A DNA stretch of 64,000 nt from Streptomyces aureoverticillatus (GCF_014649395.1 NZ_BMSY01000001.1:248001-312000), one strand, 5' to 3'; numbered from the stretch's first letter, positions 14,810 through 24,661 are shown. Program-made: numbers and translations. The notes: generated from the sequence alone by a model not told the origin.

Positions 14810-16444
14810 TCACGCCCCCGTCAAGGCCTCCGCCGCTGCCTGGCCGCAGACGCGGGCCGCGCCGTGGGTGGCGATGTGCAGGGCGCCGGATGGTTTGGAC
14901 TGGGGTACGCCCATTTCGAGCACGATGGTGTCGGGGCGGGTGGTGGTGAGGTGGTCGACGGCGGCTGTCATCCACGGGTGGCGGTGGGCGTCGCGGACCA
15001 CGGCGACGATGCGGCGGTTGCCCGCGGCGGCCAGGGCCTCGGCGCCCGCGCGGTCGCCGCTGAAGGAGCCGGTCTCCGTGCCGGGCAGCCGGCGGGTCAG
15101 CTCGTCGGCGACGCCCCACGGGGTCTCGTCGCCGACGGCGATGTTGGCCTCGGGGGTGAAGGTGGCGACGTAGGCGGCGTCCGTGAGCGGGCCCGCGTAG
15201 GTCTCCGTGTGGGTGACCGTCAGGGCGCGGCGGGCCGCGCGCAGGCCGATCTCGGGGTCGGGCGCTCCGGGGGCGCCGGCCGCACGCGTGGCCGAGGCCC
15301 AGTTGGCGAGCGCGCGCACCCGGGCGGCGGCCTCGGCGAGCCGCTCCTCCGGGAGTTCGCCCGCCCGCACCGCGGCGACGAGTGCGTCCCGCAGCCGCAG
15401 CACGGTCAACTCGTCGTGCGGCCCGCCGCCCACACAGATCGCGTCGCAGCCCGCGGCGACGGCGAGGACGGTGCCGCGCTCCATGCCGTACGTACCGGCG
15501 ATCGCGCGCATGTCGATGCCGTCGGTGACGATCAGACCGTCGAAGCCGAGTTCGCCGCGGAGCAGCTCGGTGAGGATGCGGCGGGACAGGGTGCCCGGGT
15601 GGTCCGGGTCGAGGGCCGGGACGTTGATGTGGGCGCTCATCACCGCGCGGGTGCCGGCGGCGATGGCGGCCCGGAAGGGGACGAGTTCGCGGGCGTTCAG
15701 GACGTCCCCGTCGACGCCGATGCGCGGCACGGCGTGGTGCGAGTCGACCGCGGTGTCCCCGTGGCCGGGGAAGTGCTTGGCGCAGGCGGCGACCCCGGCG
15801 GACTGCAGGCCCTCGATGTAGGCGGCGGTGTGCCGGGCCACCAGGTCCGGGTCGGCGCCGAAGGAGCGTACGCCGATGACCGGGTTGCCGGGGTCGGAGT
15901 TGACGTCGGCGGACGGCGCCCAGTTGAAGGTCACGCCGCACTCCGCGAGGCGGCGGCCGAGCTCGGTGGCGACGCCGCGGGTCAGGTCGGTGTCGTCCAC
16001 GGCGCCGAGCGCGTGGTTGCCGGGGAAGGACGAGCCGGTGCGCACCTCGAGGCGGGTGACGTCGCCGCTCTCCTCGTCGATGGCGACGACGATGTCCTCG
16101 CGCTCCGCCCGCAACTGAGCGGTGAGCGCGGCGACTTGCTCGGGCGTCCGGATGTTGCGTCCGAACAGGCCCACGGAGGCGAGCCCTTCGCCGATGCGGC
16201 GCAGCAGCCAGTCGGGGGCGGTGGTTCCGCCGAAGCCGGGCTGCAGGACGGTCAGGGCGTCGCGCGTGAGCGTGTCCCGCGTACCAGAAGCACTGAAAGC
16301 ACCGAAAGCACCAGAAGTACTGGAGGCGCCAGAAGCACCGGGAGCACCGGGAGCACCAGAGGCACTGGAAGCGCCGGGAGCACCAGAGGCACTGGAAGCA
16401 CCGGAAGCACCAGAAGAGGCACCGGAGCCGGAGAGGGAGGTCAT
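14810..16444 (-). CDS. dasD: Beta-N-acetylglucosaminidase, glycoside hydrolase family 3 (DasD)
   Basis: From about residue 60 this is a GH3 enzyme. AKHFPGHGDTAVDSHHAVP is the family signature and VTDGIDMRAIAG contains the nucleophile Asp. It should split the chitobiose imported by DasABC into GlcNAc in the cytoplasm; no signal peptide is visible. ATG 16444 follows dasC by 6 bases, so it is the last gene of the dasB-dasC-dasD unit. Residues 3-54 are a Gly/Ala/Ser/Pro repeat tract encoded by a 9-bp tandem array, absent from a minimal GH3 domain. The true start could lie after it, but no better start with a ribosome site is seen. Confidence 0.9.
   Translation of the reverse strand: MTSLSGSGASSGASGASSASGAPGASSASGAPGAPGASGASSTSGAFGAFSASGTRDTLTRDALTVLQPGFGGTTAPDWLLRRIGEGLASVGLFGRNIRTPEQVAALTAQLRAEREDIVVAIDEESGDVTRLEVRTGSSFPGNHALGAVDDTDLTRGVATELGRRLAECGVTFNWAPSADVNSDPGNPVIGVRSFGADPDLVARHTAAYIEGLQSAGVAACAKHFPGHGDTAVDSHHAVPRIGVDGDVLNARELVPFRAAIAAGTRAVMSAHINVPALDPDHPGTLSRRILTELLRGELGFDGLIVTDGIDMRAIAGTYGMERGTVLAVAAGCDAICVGGGPHDELTVLRLRDALVAAVRAGELPEERLAEAAARVRALANWASATRAAGAPGAPDPEIGLRAARRALTVTHTETYAGPLTDAAYVATFTPEANIAVGDETPWGVADELTRRLPGTETGSFSGDRAGAEALAAAGNRRIVAVVRDAHRHPWMTAAVDHLTTTRPDTIVLEMGVPQSKPSGALHIATHGAARVCGQAAAEALTGA
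16284..16418. repeat. Nine-base-pair tandem array inside the 5' end of dasD
   Basis: Fifteen in-phase 9-bp units resembling CCGGAAGCA encode the Gly-Ala-Ser/Pro tract of DasD on the minus strand. The period keeps the reading frame. The same unit in the same orientation relative to the gene appears downstream of hisN at 48182-48226. Confidence 0.88.
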
Positions 16445-16450
16445 GGCGCG

Positions 16451-17281
16451 TTATCCCTTCACAGCACCGTCGGTCAGGCCGGCGACGGCCCTGCGCTGGA
16501 GGAAGACGAAGAGGAGCAGGATCGGAATGGCGAAGATCGTGGAGGCGGCCATGGTGGCCCCCCAGTCGTCGCCGTAGACGGTCTGGAAGCTGGGCAGCCA
16601 GGCCGGGAGCGTCTTGGCCTCCCCGTCCTTGTTGAGCAGCAGCGCGATCGGGAACTCGTTCCACGCCGTGATGAAGCCGAAGAGCGAGGTGGACATCAGG
16701 CCGGGTGCGAGCAGCGGCAGGATGACGCGGCGGAACGCCTGCATGCGGGTGCAGCCGTCGACCATCGCGGACTCCTCCAGCTCCTTGGGCACCGCGGCGA
16801 CGAAGCCCCGCAGCGTCAGCAGCGTGAAGGGAAGGATCATGACCATGTAGAACAGCGTCAGCGGGACCAGGCTGTTCAGCATGTCGGCGTCCCGCACGAT
16901 CATGTAGATCGCGATGACCATGACCTCCCAGGGCGCCATCTGGGCCAGCATGAAGCCGATGATGAAGCCGCGGCGGCCCTTGAAGCGCATGCGGGCGAGC
17001 GCGAAGGCCGACAGGAGGCCGATGACGAGGGCGAAGACGACCGCGAGAACCGTGACGGTGATGGAGTTGATGACCATCCGCCCGAAGTGGTCCGCGTCGA
17101 CTGCTGTCTTGAAGTGCTCGAAGGTGACGTCGAAGGGGATCCAGACGGGATCCTCGCTGATGATGTCGCCGGTCGGCTTGAACGCCGTGGCGATCATCCA
17201 GTAGACGGGGAAGACGAGGCCGATGAAGAGGATGACGGCGACGACGTTGGGCCAGACGCGGCCGATCAGGGAACGCTTCAC
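16451..17281 (-). CDS. dasC: Chitobiose ABC transporter permease DasC
   Basis: This 276-residue inner-membrane permease of the CUT1 sugar family has six hydrophobic helices. An EAA loop (LEESAMVDGCTRMQAFRRVI, about residues 185-204) contacts the ATPase. Together with DasB it forms the channel for N,N'-diacetylchitobiose delivered by DasA. No ATPase gene is present; the shared MsiK ATPase encoded elsewhere is known to serve this system in Streptomyces. GTG 17281 overlaps the dasB stop (GTGA), indicating translational coupling. Confidence 0.94.
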   Translation of the reverse strand: MKRSLIGRVWPNVVAVILFIGLVFPVYWMIATAFKPTGDIISEDPVWIPFDVTFEHFKTAVDADHFGRMVINSITVTVLAVVFALVIGLLSAFALARMRFKGRRGFIIGFMLAQMAPWEVMVIAIYMIVRDADMLNSLVPLTLFYMVMILPFTLLTLRGFVAAVPKELEESAMVDGCTRMQAFRRVILPLLAPGLMSTSLFGFITAWNEFPIALLLNKDGEAKTLPAWLPSFQTVYGDDWGATMAASTIFAIPILLLFVFLQRRAVAGLTDGAVKG

Positions 17282-18261
17282 AGCTCGTCCTCCTCTTGCT
17301 TGAGCACGATGCGCAGGTGGTAGGCGGTCAGAAGCAGCAGGATCACGATGGTGAGCATGGCGATGGCGGAGCCCATGCCGTAGTGCTGGTTGCCCGCGCC
17401 TTCGATGTAGGCGTAGACGGGCAGGATCTCCGTGAGCCGATCGGGCCCGCCCTGGTTGATCGTGTAGACCTGCACGAAGGCCTTGAAGACCCAGATGACC
17501 TCGAGGAACGTGGTGGCGTAGAGGAAGGGCCGCATGAACGGCAGGGTCACCGAGGTGAACTGCTTCCAGGCGTTGGCGCCGTCCAGCGAGGCCGCTTCGT
17601 AGAGTTCCTTGGGGATGGTCGTCGTGGCGGCGTACAGGTTGATCGCCACGAAGGGGATCGACTGCCAGACGATCAGAGTGATGATGACGAAGAACGTGGA
17701 GTACTGGCCGCCCATCCAGTCGTAGTCCGCCATCGAGCTCCAGCCGGCCTTGGCCAGGACCCAGTTGACGACGCCGTACCGCTGCGCGAACAGCCACTGG
17801 TAGACGGTCGTCGACGCGACCACGGGCATGGCCCAGGCGAGGACGAGCCCGAAGAGAAGCAGCACTCGCATCTTGCTGCCGAGCCGTGCGAGCAGGAGCC
17901 CGATCAGGGTGCCGAGCACCATGATGAGGACGACGTTGATGGCGGTGAAGGCAATGGACCGCCCGGTGACCCGCCAGAAGTCCTCGCTGGAGAGGACTTC
18001 CTTGTAGTTGTCGAAGCCGTTCCACTCGGTGAGGTGCAGGATGACCTGCCTCATGTTGAGGTTCTGGAACGACAGGATCCCGTTGTTCACCAGCGGCCAA
18101 CCGAGGAACACCACGGTCGCCGCGACAGCGGGAAGCAACAGCAGATAGGGCGCGAGGGCCCCGGCCCGGGCGCGGGGCCTGCGCGGGCCCTGTGAGTTCC
18201 CGCCGTCCGACTTGGCCACGTCCGTCGGGCCGGAGGGCGGCCGTTCGGTCTGTACGGTCAT
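17278..18261 (-). CDS. dasB: Chitobiose ABC transporter permease DasB
   Basis: This 327-residue CUT1-type permease has a cytoplasmic N-terminus of about 40 charged residues, six membrane helices, and the EAA motif LYEAASLDGANAWKQFTSVT. It is the partner of DasC. ATG 18261 is chosen because GGCAGG lies directly upstream; an in-frame ATG 9 bases earlier lacks this. It lies about 106 bases downstream of dasA, across a strong hairpin that probably lowers permease expression relative to the binding protein. Confidence 0.93.
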   Translation of the reverse strand: MTVQTERPPSGPTDVAKSDGGNSQGPRRPRARAGALAPYLLLLPAVAATVVFLGWPLVNNGILSFQNLNMRQVILHLTEWNGFDNYKEVLSSEDFWRVTGRSIAFTAINVVLIMVLGTLIGLLLARLGSKMRVLLLFGLVLAWAMPVVASTTVYQWLFAQRYGVVNWVLAKAGWSSMADYDWMGGQYSTFFVIITLIVWQSIPFVAINLYAATTTIPKELYEAASLDGANAWKQFTSVTLPFMRPFLYATTFLEVIWVFKAFVQVYTINQGGPDRLTEILPVYAYIEGAGNQHYGMGSAIAMLTIVILLLLTAYHLRIVLKQEEDEL

Positions 18262-18301
18262 GCCTGCCATCTCTCTCATCGGCTCACGTCACGCAGGGAT
18301 G

Positions 18302-18357
18302 CGCCGGGGACGGCGTGCGCGGGCCGCCCCCGCGACCCGGTCACGCCGTCCCCGGCG
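18302..18357 (-). terminator. Intercistronic hairpin between dasA and dasB
   Basis: Perfect 16-bp arms at 18302-18317 and 18342-18357 flank a 24-base GC-rich loop. Such structures after binding-protein genes typically give partial termination or protect the upstream mRNA, making DasA more abundant than its permeases (inference). Confidence 0.75.
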
Positions 18358-18367
18358 GGGCGCGCTC

Positions 18368-19648
18368 TTACTGCTTCTGCGCCAGGCGCTTGTTGAACTC
18401 GCCCTCGACCTTCTTGGCAGCGTCGGCCGGCGACTCGCCGTTCATGACCGCGGTCAGGTAGTTCTTGATCGGGTTGGGCTCGTTCTCCACCGCGCCCCAC
18501 TCCGGAATCAGCGGCGTGGTGCCACCGCCCGCGGCGGCCGGTGCCATGGCCTCGGCGGCGGCGTTGCCCTTGAGGTTGGCCTCCAGGGCCGTCTTGTTCG
18601 GGATCACACCGCCTTCCTTGGCGAGCTGGCCCTCGAACTTGTCGGACAGCGCGATCTTCAGGAACTCCTTGGCCAGCTCCTGCTTCGGGCTGGTCGCGGC
18701 GACGGCGAGGTTGGAGCCGCCGAGGAACACGCCCTCCGGCTTGGCGGCCGTGGCACCCGGGATGGTGAAGTAGCCGATGTCCTTCTCGATCTTCCCGCCC
18801 TTGCTGGCCTTGACGGCGGTGGCCGCTTCCCAGCTCATGCCGATGAAGGCGCCGGTCTTGCCCTTGGCGAAGACCTCGGCCTGCTGCGGGGTGGCCTCAT
18901 CCTTGTTCTTCGGAGCCTCGGAGAGGGCCTGGAACTTCTTGTACGTCTCGACAGCCTTGGCGACCTTCGGGTCGTCCAGGTTGGAGACGTACTTGTCGCC
19001 GTCCTTCTTGACCAGCTCGGCGCCTTCACCGATGGCGAGGCCCACGAAGTGGTACCAGTTCTGGCCCGGCAGGTAGATCGGCTCGGCGTCCGTCTTCTGG
19101 CCGATCTTCTTCAGGGCGGCGTAGAAGTCGTCGCGGGTCTTGGGCAGTTCCTTGATGCCGGCGTCGGCCCAGATCTTCTTGTTGTAGATCACGACGCGGT
19201 TGAGCACGAACCACGGGGCGGCGTACTGCTTGCCGTCGACGACCGAGGACTTGTTGATCGACTCGGTCCAGTCGGCGCCGATGGACTCCTTGAGGTCGCT
19301 CAGGTCGGCGAGGCCGCCGGTCTTGGCGTACGCGGGAGTCTGGGTGTTGCCGATCTCGAAGACGTCCGGGGGGTTCTCCTCCGAGAGGGCGGCCGTCAGC
19401 TTCTGCTGGATGCCGTTCCACTGCTGGACTTCGAGCTTCAGCTTGGCGCCGGTCTTCTTCTCGAAGGCCGCCTTGACGTCCTTGGTCCAGGCGTCCGGCG
19501 TCGAGCCGTCCATCGCCCAGAGCGTCAGCGTCTCGCCCTTGAAGCCGTCCGCCCCGGACTTCTTGCCGTCCTTGTCGTCGCCGCCGCAGGCCGCGACGGA
19601 GACCAACATGCCCGCGACACCGATAGCCGCTATGAGCTTGCGCTTCAC
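18368..19648 (-). CDS. dasA: Chitobiose-binding lipoprotein DasA
   Basis: This 426-residue extracellular solute-binding protein of the CUT1 family starts with a lipoprotein signal (KRKLIAAIGVAGMLVSVAAC, lipid-modified Cys21), followed by a Gly/Asp/Lys linker and the two-lobed binding fold (LTLWAMDGSTPDAWTKDVKA). It captures N,N'-diacetylchitobiose for DasBC. GTG 19648 sits 6 bases after AGGAGG. The ATG at 19654 is only 2 bases or less from that site, so GTG is preferred. Two DasR operators lie 90-130 bases upstream. In S. coelicolor dasA is an established DasR target linked to development. Confidence 0.95.
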   Translation of the reverse strand: MKRKLIAAIGVAGMLVSVAACGGDDKDGKKSGADGFKGETLTLWAMDGSTPDAWTKDVKAAFEKKTGAKLKLEVQQWNGIQQKLTAALSEENPPDVFEIGNTQTPAYAKTGGLADLSDLKESIGADWTESINKSSVVDGKQYAAPWFVLNRVVIYNKKIWADAGIKELPKTRDDFYAALKKIGQKTDAEPIYLPGQNWYHFVGLAIGEGAELVKKDGDKYVSNLDDPKVAKAVETYKKFQALSEAPKNKDEATPQQAEVFAKGKTGAFIGMSWEAATAVKASKGGKIEKDIGYFTIPGATAAKPEGVFLGGSNLAVAATSPKQELAKEFLKIALSDKFEGQLAKEGGVIPNKTALEANLKGNAAAEAMAPAAAGGGTTPLIPEWGAVENEPNPIKNYLTAVMNGESPADAAKKVEGEFNKRLAQKQ

Positions 19649-19737
19649 AGTCATCCTCCTTTGGATGCCAGCCAACCCCCCACCCGCAGCGACCAAGAGG
19701 ACCGAAAGTACTGCCCGTGGGACTGGACCTGGTCTTT

Positions 19738-19753
19738 AATGGTGTAGACCAGT
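19738..19753. promoter_or_regulatory. DasR-responsive element 1 upstream of dasA
   Basis: AATGGTGTAGACCAGT has a core that matches TGGTCTAGACCA except at one position. It lies 90 bases upstream of the dasA start, where repression of dasA transcription would be expected. Confidence 0.85.
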
Positions 19754-19761
19754 ACGGGGAG

Positions 19762-19777
19762 CTTGGCCTAGACCTTT
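19762..19777. promoter_or_regulatory. DasR-responsive element 2 upstream of dasA
   Basis: CTTGGCCTAGACCTTT is a second dre-like palindrome, centred 24 bp from element 1, roughly two helical turns. Paired dre sites are known upstream of dasA in S. coelicolor. Confidence 0.75.
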
Positions 19778-19940
19778 AGGGGTGTCAAGGGTGTATAAGA
19801 AGGGCAGTCGGGTCCGTTATCGGACCGACACCTGAGGGGGTACGGGCCTCCACCGGGCCCTCGGATTCCCCCGGGATCGCGGCCTCGACGGCGGCCGCAC
19901 GCGAGGACGCGCATGAGCTGCTCGCGTGACCTTCGCGTGA

Positions 19941-20936
<996 letters not shown>

Positions 20937-21009
20937 TTACGTAAGTAAAGCAAGAGACGTAACAGAAGACTGCTCCACAAGTGCAGCGTCGAGGGAAGAC
21001 GACGCGATA

Positions 21010-21040
21010 AACCGGCGCACGACCATGCCGTGCGCCGGTT
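21010..21040 (+). terminator. Terminator after dasR
   Basis: Perfect 12-bp arms at 21010-21021 and 21029-21040 have a 7-base loop. It separates dasR from the converging secreted-protein gene at 21058. Confidence 0.82.
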
Positions 21041-21057
21041 GGCCGGAGGGCGGCCGG

Positions 21058-21612
21058 TCAGCTCTGGCGCTTACTCAACTCGACCTCGAGCCGCCCCGTG
21101 AGCTTGCCGCTCCCCGAGCACTTCGCCACCGAGCTACCCGTTCGCTTCCAGGCCCCGCGGAGTGCCCATTTACGGCTACCAGCCTTGCACGTGCCCCGGG
21201 CGCGGTACTTTCTGTTCTGATTCACGCTGGTGCAGTTGGCATGGATCTTCTTGGCCGAGTCCTTGTAAATGGCGCAGGACGTGTTACGGCCGTACTGCTG
21301 CTTGATCGCGACCCGTATGGCCACGACACGCGAGCCACAGCTGGCGACGGAATTGGGTATTCCGATCGTCTCCCACGGCCCCTTCCTGGTGAACGTCCCC
21401 GTCCCGTCCCCCCTGAGGCAGGTTGCTACCGTCTGGTAGTAATTCCTGGCGGTTCCACGACAGCTTCCATGCGCCTTGCCGCCGCCCGATTTCCAGGTCT
21501 GACATGCGATGTGCGGCATACTCTCGGCTTGTGCGGGCGCCGAGTAAGTCACGCCGCCGACAAGCAGCGACGCCGTGGCTCCCATTACTGCGAGAGCCCT
21601 TCGCCTGGCCAT
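21058..21612 (-). CDS. Secreted cysteine-rich protein with two tandem 4-Cys repeats
   Basis: This 184-residue protein has a clear Sec signal peptide (MARRRALAVMGATASLLVGG, cleavage after about APAQA at residue 29). The mature part has eight cysteines in two homologous blocks. Block 1 runs from IACQTW to VASCGS and block 2 from TSCAIY to AKCSGS. In both, the first two cysteines are 13 residues apart with a His three residues before the second Cys, and a Trp lies before the fourth Cys. Base composition is visibly lower in GC than its neighbours, suggesting accessory or acquired DNA between dasR and cstA. I recognise no family. Disulfide-stabilised extracellular domains are the likely picture. 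Confidence 0.8.
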   Translation of the reverse strand: MARRRALAVMGATASLLVGGVTYSAPAQAESMPHIACQTWKSGGGKAHGSCRGTARNYYQTVATCLRGDGTGTFTRKGPWETIGIPNSVASCGSRVVAIRVAIKQQYGRNTSCAIYKDSAKKIHANCTSVNQNRKYRARGTCKAGSRKWALRGAWKRTGSSVAKCSGSGKLTGRLEVELSKRQS

Positions 21613-21912
21613 GCAGATACCTCCGTCAATGGAAGTGGCGGCCGGTCAAGCCGCCGTTTGCACAAGCTACTTGCTCGACCGAGATCCCAACAAGGCCTGG
21701 ACCAATCTTCTTTAATGAACTCCTCCACTGCGAGATGCGCATTCCGAGTCGGAGCCACCCGATCCAGGGTGGCCAAAGGCCCGCCCGACCCAGGGCGGCC
21801 AAGGACCCGCCCGCCCCGTACGGACGCAGTGCCGTCCGCCCCGTAGCGCAGATCACTTTCCTGCCCTACCGTCCTCCCGTCACCGCAGATCCGTGAACGG
21901 GAGGACGGCCCC
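21613..21912. other. Divergent intergenic region before cstA
   Basis: This 300-bp stretch without a gene contains a 26-bp direct repeat in two imperfect copies between about 21759 and 21815 (core CCAGGG(T/C)GGCCAA). It also has AT-rich DNA near 21700-21720 that may hold the promoter of the secreted-protein gene. The cstA ribosome site GGGAGGAC precedes 21913. Confidence 0.5.
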
Positions 21913-24072
21913 GTGCGCACAGCGAACCCCAAGAGCATCGCCCTGTGGTCAGTCGTGGCTCTGGTGGGCGCCGCGGGCTGGACCGTGTTGGCGCTCTCCC
22001 GGGACGAGGAGGTGTCCGCCGCCTGGATGGTGGCCGCCGCCCTCGGCTCGTACGCCATCGCCTACCGCTTCTACGCGAAGTTCATCGCGTACAAGGTCCT
22101 GAAGGTCGACAAGCGCCGGGCCACCCCCGCCGAGCGCCTCGACAACGGCATCGACTACCACCCGACCGACCGGCGCGTGCTGCTCGGTCACCACTTCGCG
22201 GCCATCGCGGGCGCCGGGCCGCTCGTCGGACCCGTGCTCGCCGCCCAGATGGGCTATCTGCCCGGCACGATCTGGATCATCGCGGGCGTGATCTTCGCGG
22301 GTGCCGTGCAGGACATGGTGGTCCTGTTCTTCTCCACCCGCCGCGACGGCCGGTCGCTCGGACAGATGGCGCGGGACGAGATCGGGCCGTTCGGCGGCGC
22401 CGCGGCACTGCTCGCCGCCTTCGCCATCATGATCATCCTGCTCGGCGTGCTCGCCCTGGTGATCGTGAACGCGCTCGCCGAGTCGCCGTGGGGCACCTTC
22501 TCGATCGCGATGACGATCCCGATCGCGCTGTTCATGGGGTTCTATCTGCGGATCCTGCGACCGGGCCGGGTCAGCGAGGTCTCGCTCATCGGTGTCGCGC
22601 TGCTGCTGTTCGCGCTGATCGCGGGCCGCTGGGTGGCGGAGTCGTCGTGGGCGGAGGCGTTCACGCTCGCGCCGTCGACGCTGGTGATCTGGCTGGTGGC
22701 GTACGGCTTCATCGCCTCGATCCTGCCGGTGTGGATGCTGCTCGCACCGCGCGACTACCTGTCGACCTTCATGAAGATCGGCACGATCGTGCTGCTCGCG
22801 CTCGGCGTCCTCATCGCGCTGCCGACGCTGAAGATGGACCCGGTCACCGACTTCGCCTCGCGCGGCGACGGGCCGGTCTTCGCGGGCTCCCTCTTCCCCT
22901 TCGTGTTCATCACCATCGCGTGCGGCGCGCTCTCCGGCTTCCACTCGCTGATCTCATCCGGTACGACGCCGAAGATGATCCAGAAGGAGACGCAGGTCCG
23001 GATGATCGGCTACGGCTCCATGCTGATGGAGTCGGCCGTGGCGATCATGGCCCTGGTGGCGGCGTCCATCATCGACCCGGGGCTCTACTTCGCGATGAAC
23101 GCGCCCGCGGGCGTCGTCGGCGACACCGTCCAGGAGGCATCGAAGGCCGTCGCGGGCTTCGGATACACCATCTCCCCCGAGGACTTGGCGCAGGCCGCCA
23201 AGAACGTGGAGGAGAGTTCGCTGCTCTCGCGCACGGGCGGCGCGCCCACCCTCGCGATCGGCGTCTCGGAGATCTTCTCCAAGGTCACCGGCGGATCGCT
23301 GCGCGCCTTCTGGTACCACTTCGCGATCATGTTCGAGGCGCTGTTCATCCTCACCGCGCTCGACGCGGGCACCCGCGTGGGCCGGTTCATGCTCCAGGAC
23401 ATGCTGGGCAACGTCCACAAGCCCTTCAAGAACATCAGCTGGAAGCCCGGCCTCGTCCTCACCAGCGCCGCCGTGACCGGCCTGTGGGGCTACTTCCTGT
23501 GGGTCGGCGTGCACGAGCCGCTCGGCGGCATCAACCAGCTCTTCCCGATCTTCGGCATCGCCAACCAGCTCCTCGCGGCCGTCGCGCTCGCCGTCTGCAC
23601 GACGCTGCTCGTGAAGTCCGGACGCCTCAAGTGGGCCTGGATCACCGGGATTCCGCTCGTCTGGGACGCCACGGTCACCCTCACGGCGAGCTGGCAGAAG
23701 GTGTTCTCCAGCGACCCGCGCGTCGGCTTCTTCAAGCAGCGCTCGATCTACCAGGACGCCATCGACGACGGCAAGGTGCTTCCGCCCGCCAAGTCGATGG
23801 ACGACATGCACACCGTCGTCACCAACTCCACGGTGGACGGCGTCCTTTCGGCGGCCCTCGCCCTCCTCATCGTCATCGTCGTCGTGGACGCGCTGCGCAT
23901 CTGCGTACGCCATGTCCGCGACCCGCTGTCGTCGAAGCTGAGCGAGGCGCCGTTCGTGGAGTCCAGGACGGTGGCTCCCGCCGGGCTGTTCGCCACGAAG
24001 GAGGAGAAGGCGGAACTGGCCGCCGCGTCGGCCGCCCCCGCCGCCCCCGACGCTCCTCGGGGCTCGTCGTGA
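21913..24072 (+). CDS. cstA: Carbon starvation protein CstA (pyruvate/peptide transporter)
   Basis: This 719-residue polytopic membrane protein has roughly 16-18 hydrophobic helices and the CstA core landmarks FAAIAGAGPLVGPVLAAQMG, GAVQDMVVLFFSTRRDGRSL and CGALSGFHSLISSGTTPKMI. Family members BtsT and CstA import pyruvate, and peptide uptake has also been reported. GTG 21913 follows GGGAGGACGG. Its stop overlaps the GTG of a small YbdD-like gene, the usual partner. A further transporter pair downstream points to a pyruvate/monocarboxylate uptake cluster. Confidence 0.93.
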   Translation: MRTANPKSIALWSVVALVGAAGWTVLALSRDEEVSAAWMVAAALGSYAIAYRFYAKFIAYKVLKVDKRRATPAERLDNGIDYHPTDRRVLLGHHFAAIAGAGPLVGPVLAAQMGYLPGTIWIIAGVIFAGAVQDMVVLFFSTRRDGRSLGQMARDEIGPFGGAAALLAAFAIMIILLGVLALVIVNALAESPWGTFSIAMTIPIALFMGFYLRILRPGRVSEVSLIGVALLLFALIAGRWVAESSWAEAFTLAPSTLVIWLVAYGFIASILPVWMLLAPRDYLSTFMKIGTIVLLALGVLIALPTLKMDPVTDFASRGDGPVFAGSLFPFVFITIACGALSGFHSLISSGTTPKMIQKETQVRMIGYGSMLMESAVAIMALVAASIIDPGLYFAMNAPAGVVGDTVQEASKAVAGFGYTISPEDLAQAAKNVEESSLLSRTGGAPTLAIGVSEIFSKVTGGSLRAFWYHFAIMFEALFILTALDAGTRVGRFMLQDMLGNVHKPFKNISWKPGLVLTSAAVTGLWGYFLWVGVHEPLGGINQLFPIFGIANQLLAAVALAVCTTLLVKSGRLKWAWITGIPLVWDATVTLTASWQKVFSSDPRVGFFKQRSIYQDAIDDGKVLPPAKSMDDMHTVVTNSTVDGVLSAALALLIVIVVVDALRICVRHVRDPLSSKLSEAPFVESRTVAPAGLFATKEEKAELAAASAAPAAPDAPRGSS

Positions 24073-24269
24073 TCGCGGCGCTGCGGCGTGGGGCGCGCTG
24101 GATGCGTTGGTACGTAAGGGAGTTGACGGACGAGTCGGCGTACGAGCGGTACGTGGCGCACGTCCGCAAGGACCATCCGGCCGCCACCGTGCCGAGCCGC
24201 CGCGAGTTCGAGCGCACGCGGACAGACCGGCAGGAGTCGGACCCGCGGCAGGGGTTCCGCTGCTGCTGA
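24069..24269 (+). CDS. YbdD/YjiX-family small protein (CstA partner)
   Basis: This 66-residue protein starts at GTG 24069, overlapping the cstA stop by GTGA. The family pattern is clear: VRELTDESAYERYVAHVRKD followed by HPAATVPSRREFERTR and a Cys-rich end (GFRCC). YbdD-type proteins (YjiX in BtsT systems) are almost always encoded directly after CstA/BtsT and are needed for, or assist, transport. Translational coupling here supports a 1:1 partner role at the membrane's inner face. Confidence 0.88.
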   Translation: MIAALRRGARWMRWYVRELTDESAYERYVAHVRKDHPAATVPSRREFERTRTDRQESDPRQGFRCC

Positions 24270-24379
24270 GCAGGCACGTTCATCCGTCCGTTATACGGAC
24301 AGGGGTTCCGTACCGCGAGACCGTCGCTTAGATTTCCCGCACGTTAAGCACGGGATAAGTGAGGGAACGGAGCCGCGGT

Positions 24380-24661
24380 ATGTCAGATGCGCCTGAAGTG
24401 CCAGTTGCGCCTGAAGTGAGTCAACCGGTGGTCACACCGGTCCGCGTGGTCATCGCCCTCTGCCTCGTGGCGCCCTTCGTGGCGATGCTCTGGGTGAGTT
24501 CCTACGCCAAGGTCGACCCGGCCTTCATCGGCATCCCGTTCTTCTACTGGTACCAGATGCTGTGGGTGCTGATATCCACCGTGCTCACGATGATCGCGTA
24601 CCAGCTGTGGCAGCGTGACCAGCGCGCCCGCAAGGCCCTCAGGGAAGGTGCGTCCCGGTGA
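24380..24661 (+). CDS. DUF3311 small membrane protein (MctP partner)
   Basis: This 93-residue protein has two transmembrane helices (RVVIALCLVAPFVAMLWV and the MLWVLISTVLTMIAYQLW region) after a Pro/Val-rich start, ending with a basic cytoplasmic tail (RDQRARKALREGASR). The ATG at 24380 is preceded by ACGGAGCCGCGG. The stop overlaps the GTG of the downstream symporter gene. DUF3311 proteins typically pair with SSS-family monocarboxylate permeases as a small accessory subunit (family knowledge). Confidence 0.87.
   Translation: MSDAPEVPVAPEVSQPVVTPVRVVIALCLVAPFVAMLWVSSYAKVDPAFIGIPFFYWYQMLWVLISTVLTMIAYQLWQRDQRARKALREGASR

Noticed and set aside
14567..17323. A 900-codon open frame on the plus strand opposite dasD and dasC
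   Set aside because: It is antisense to well-supported genes, made of Gly/Arg/Val-rich low-complexity residues typical of GC-rich shadow frames, and without a ribosome site.
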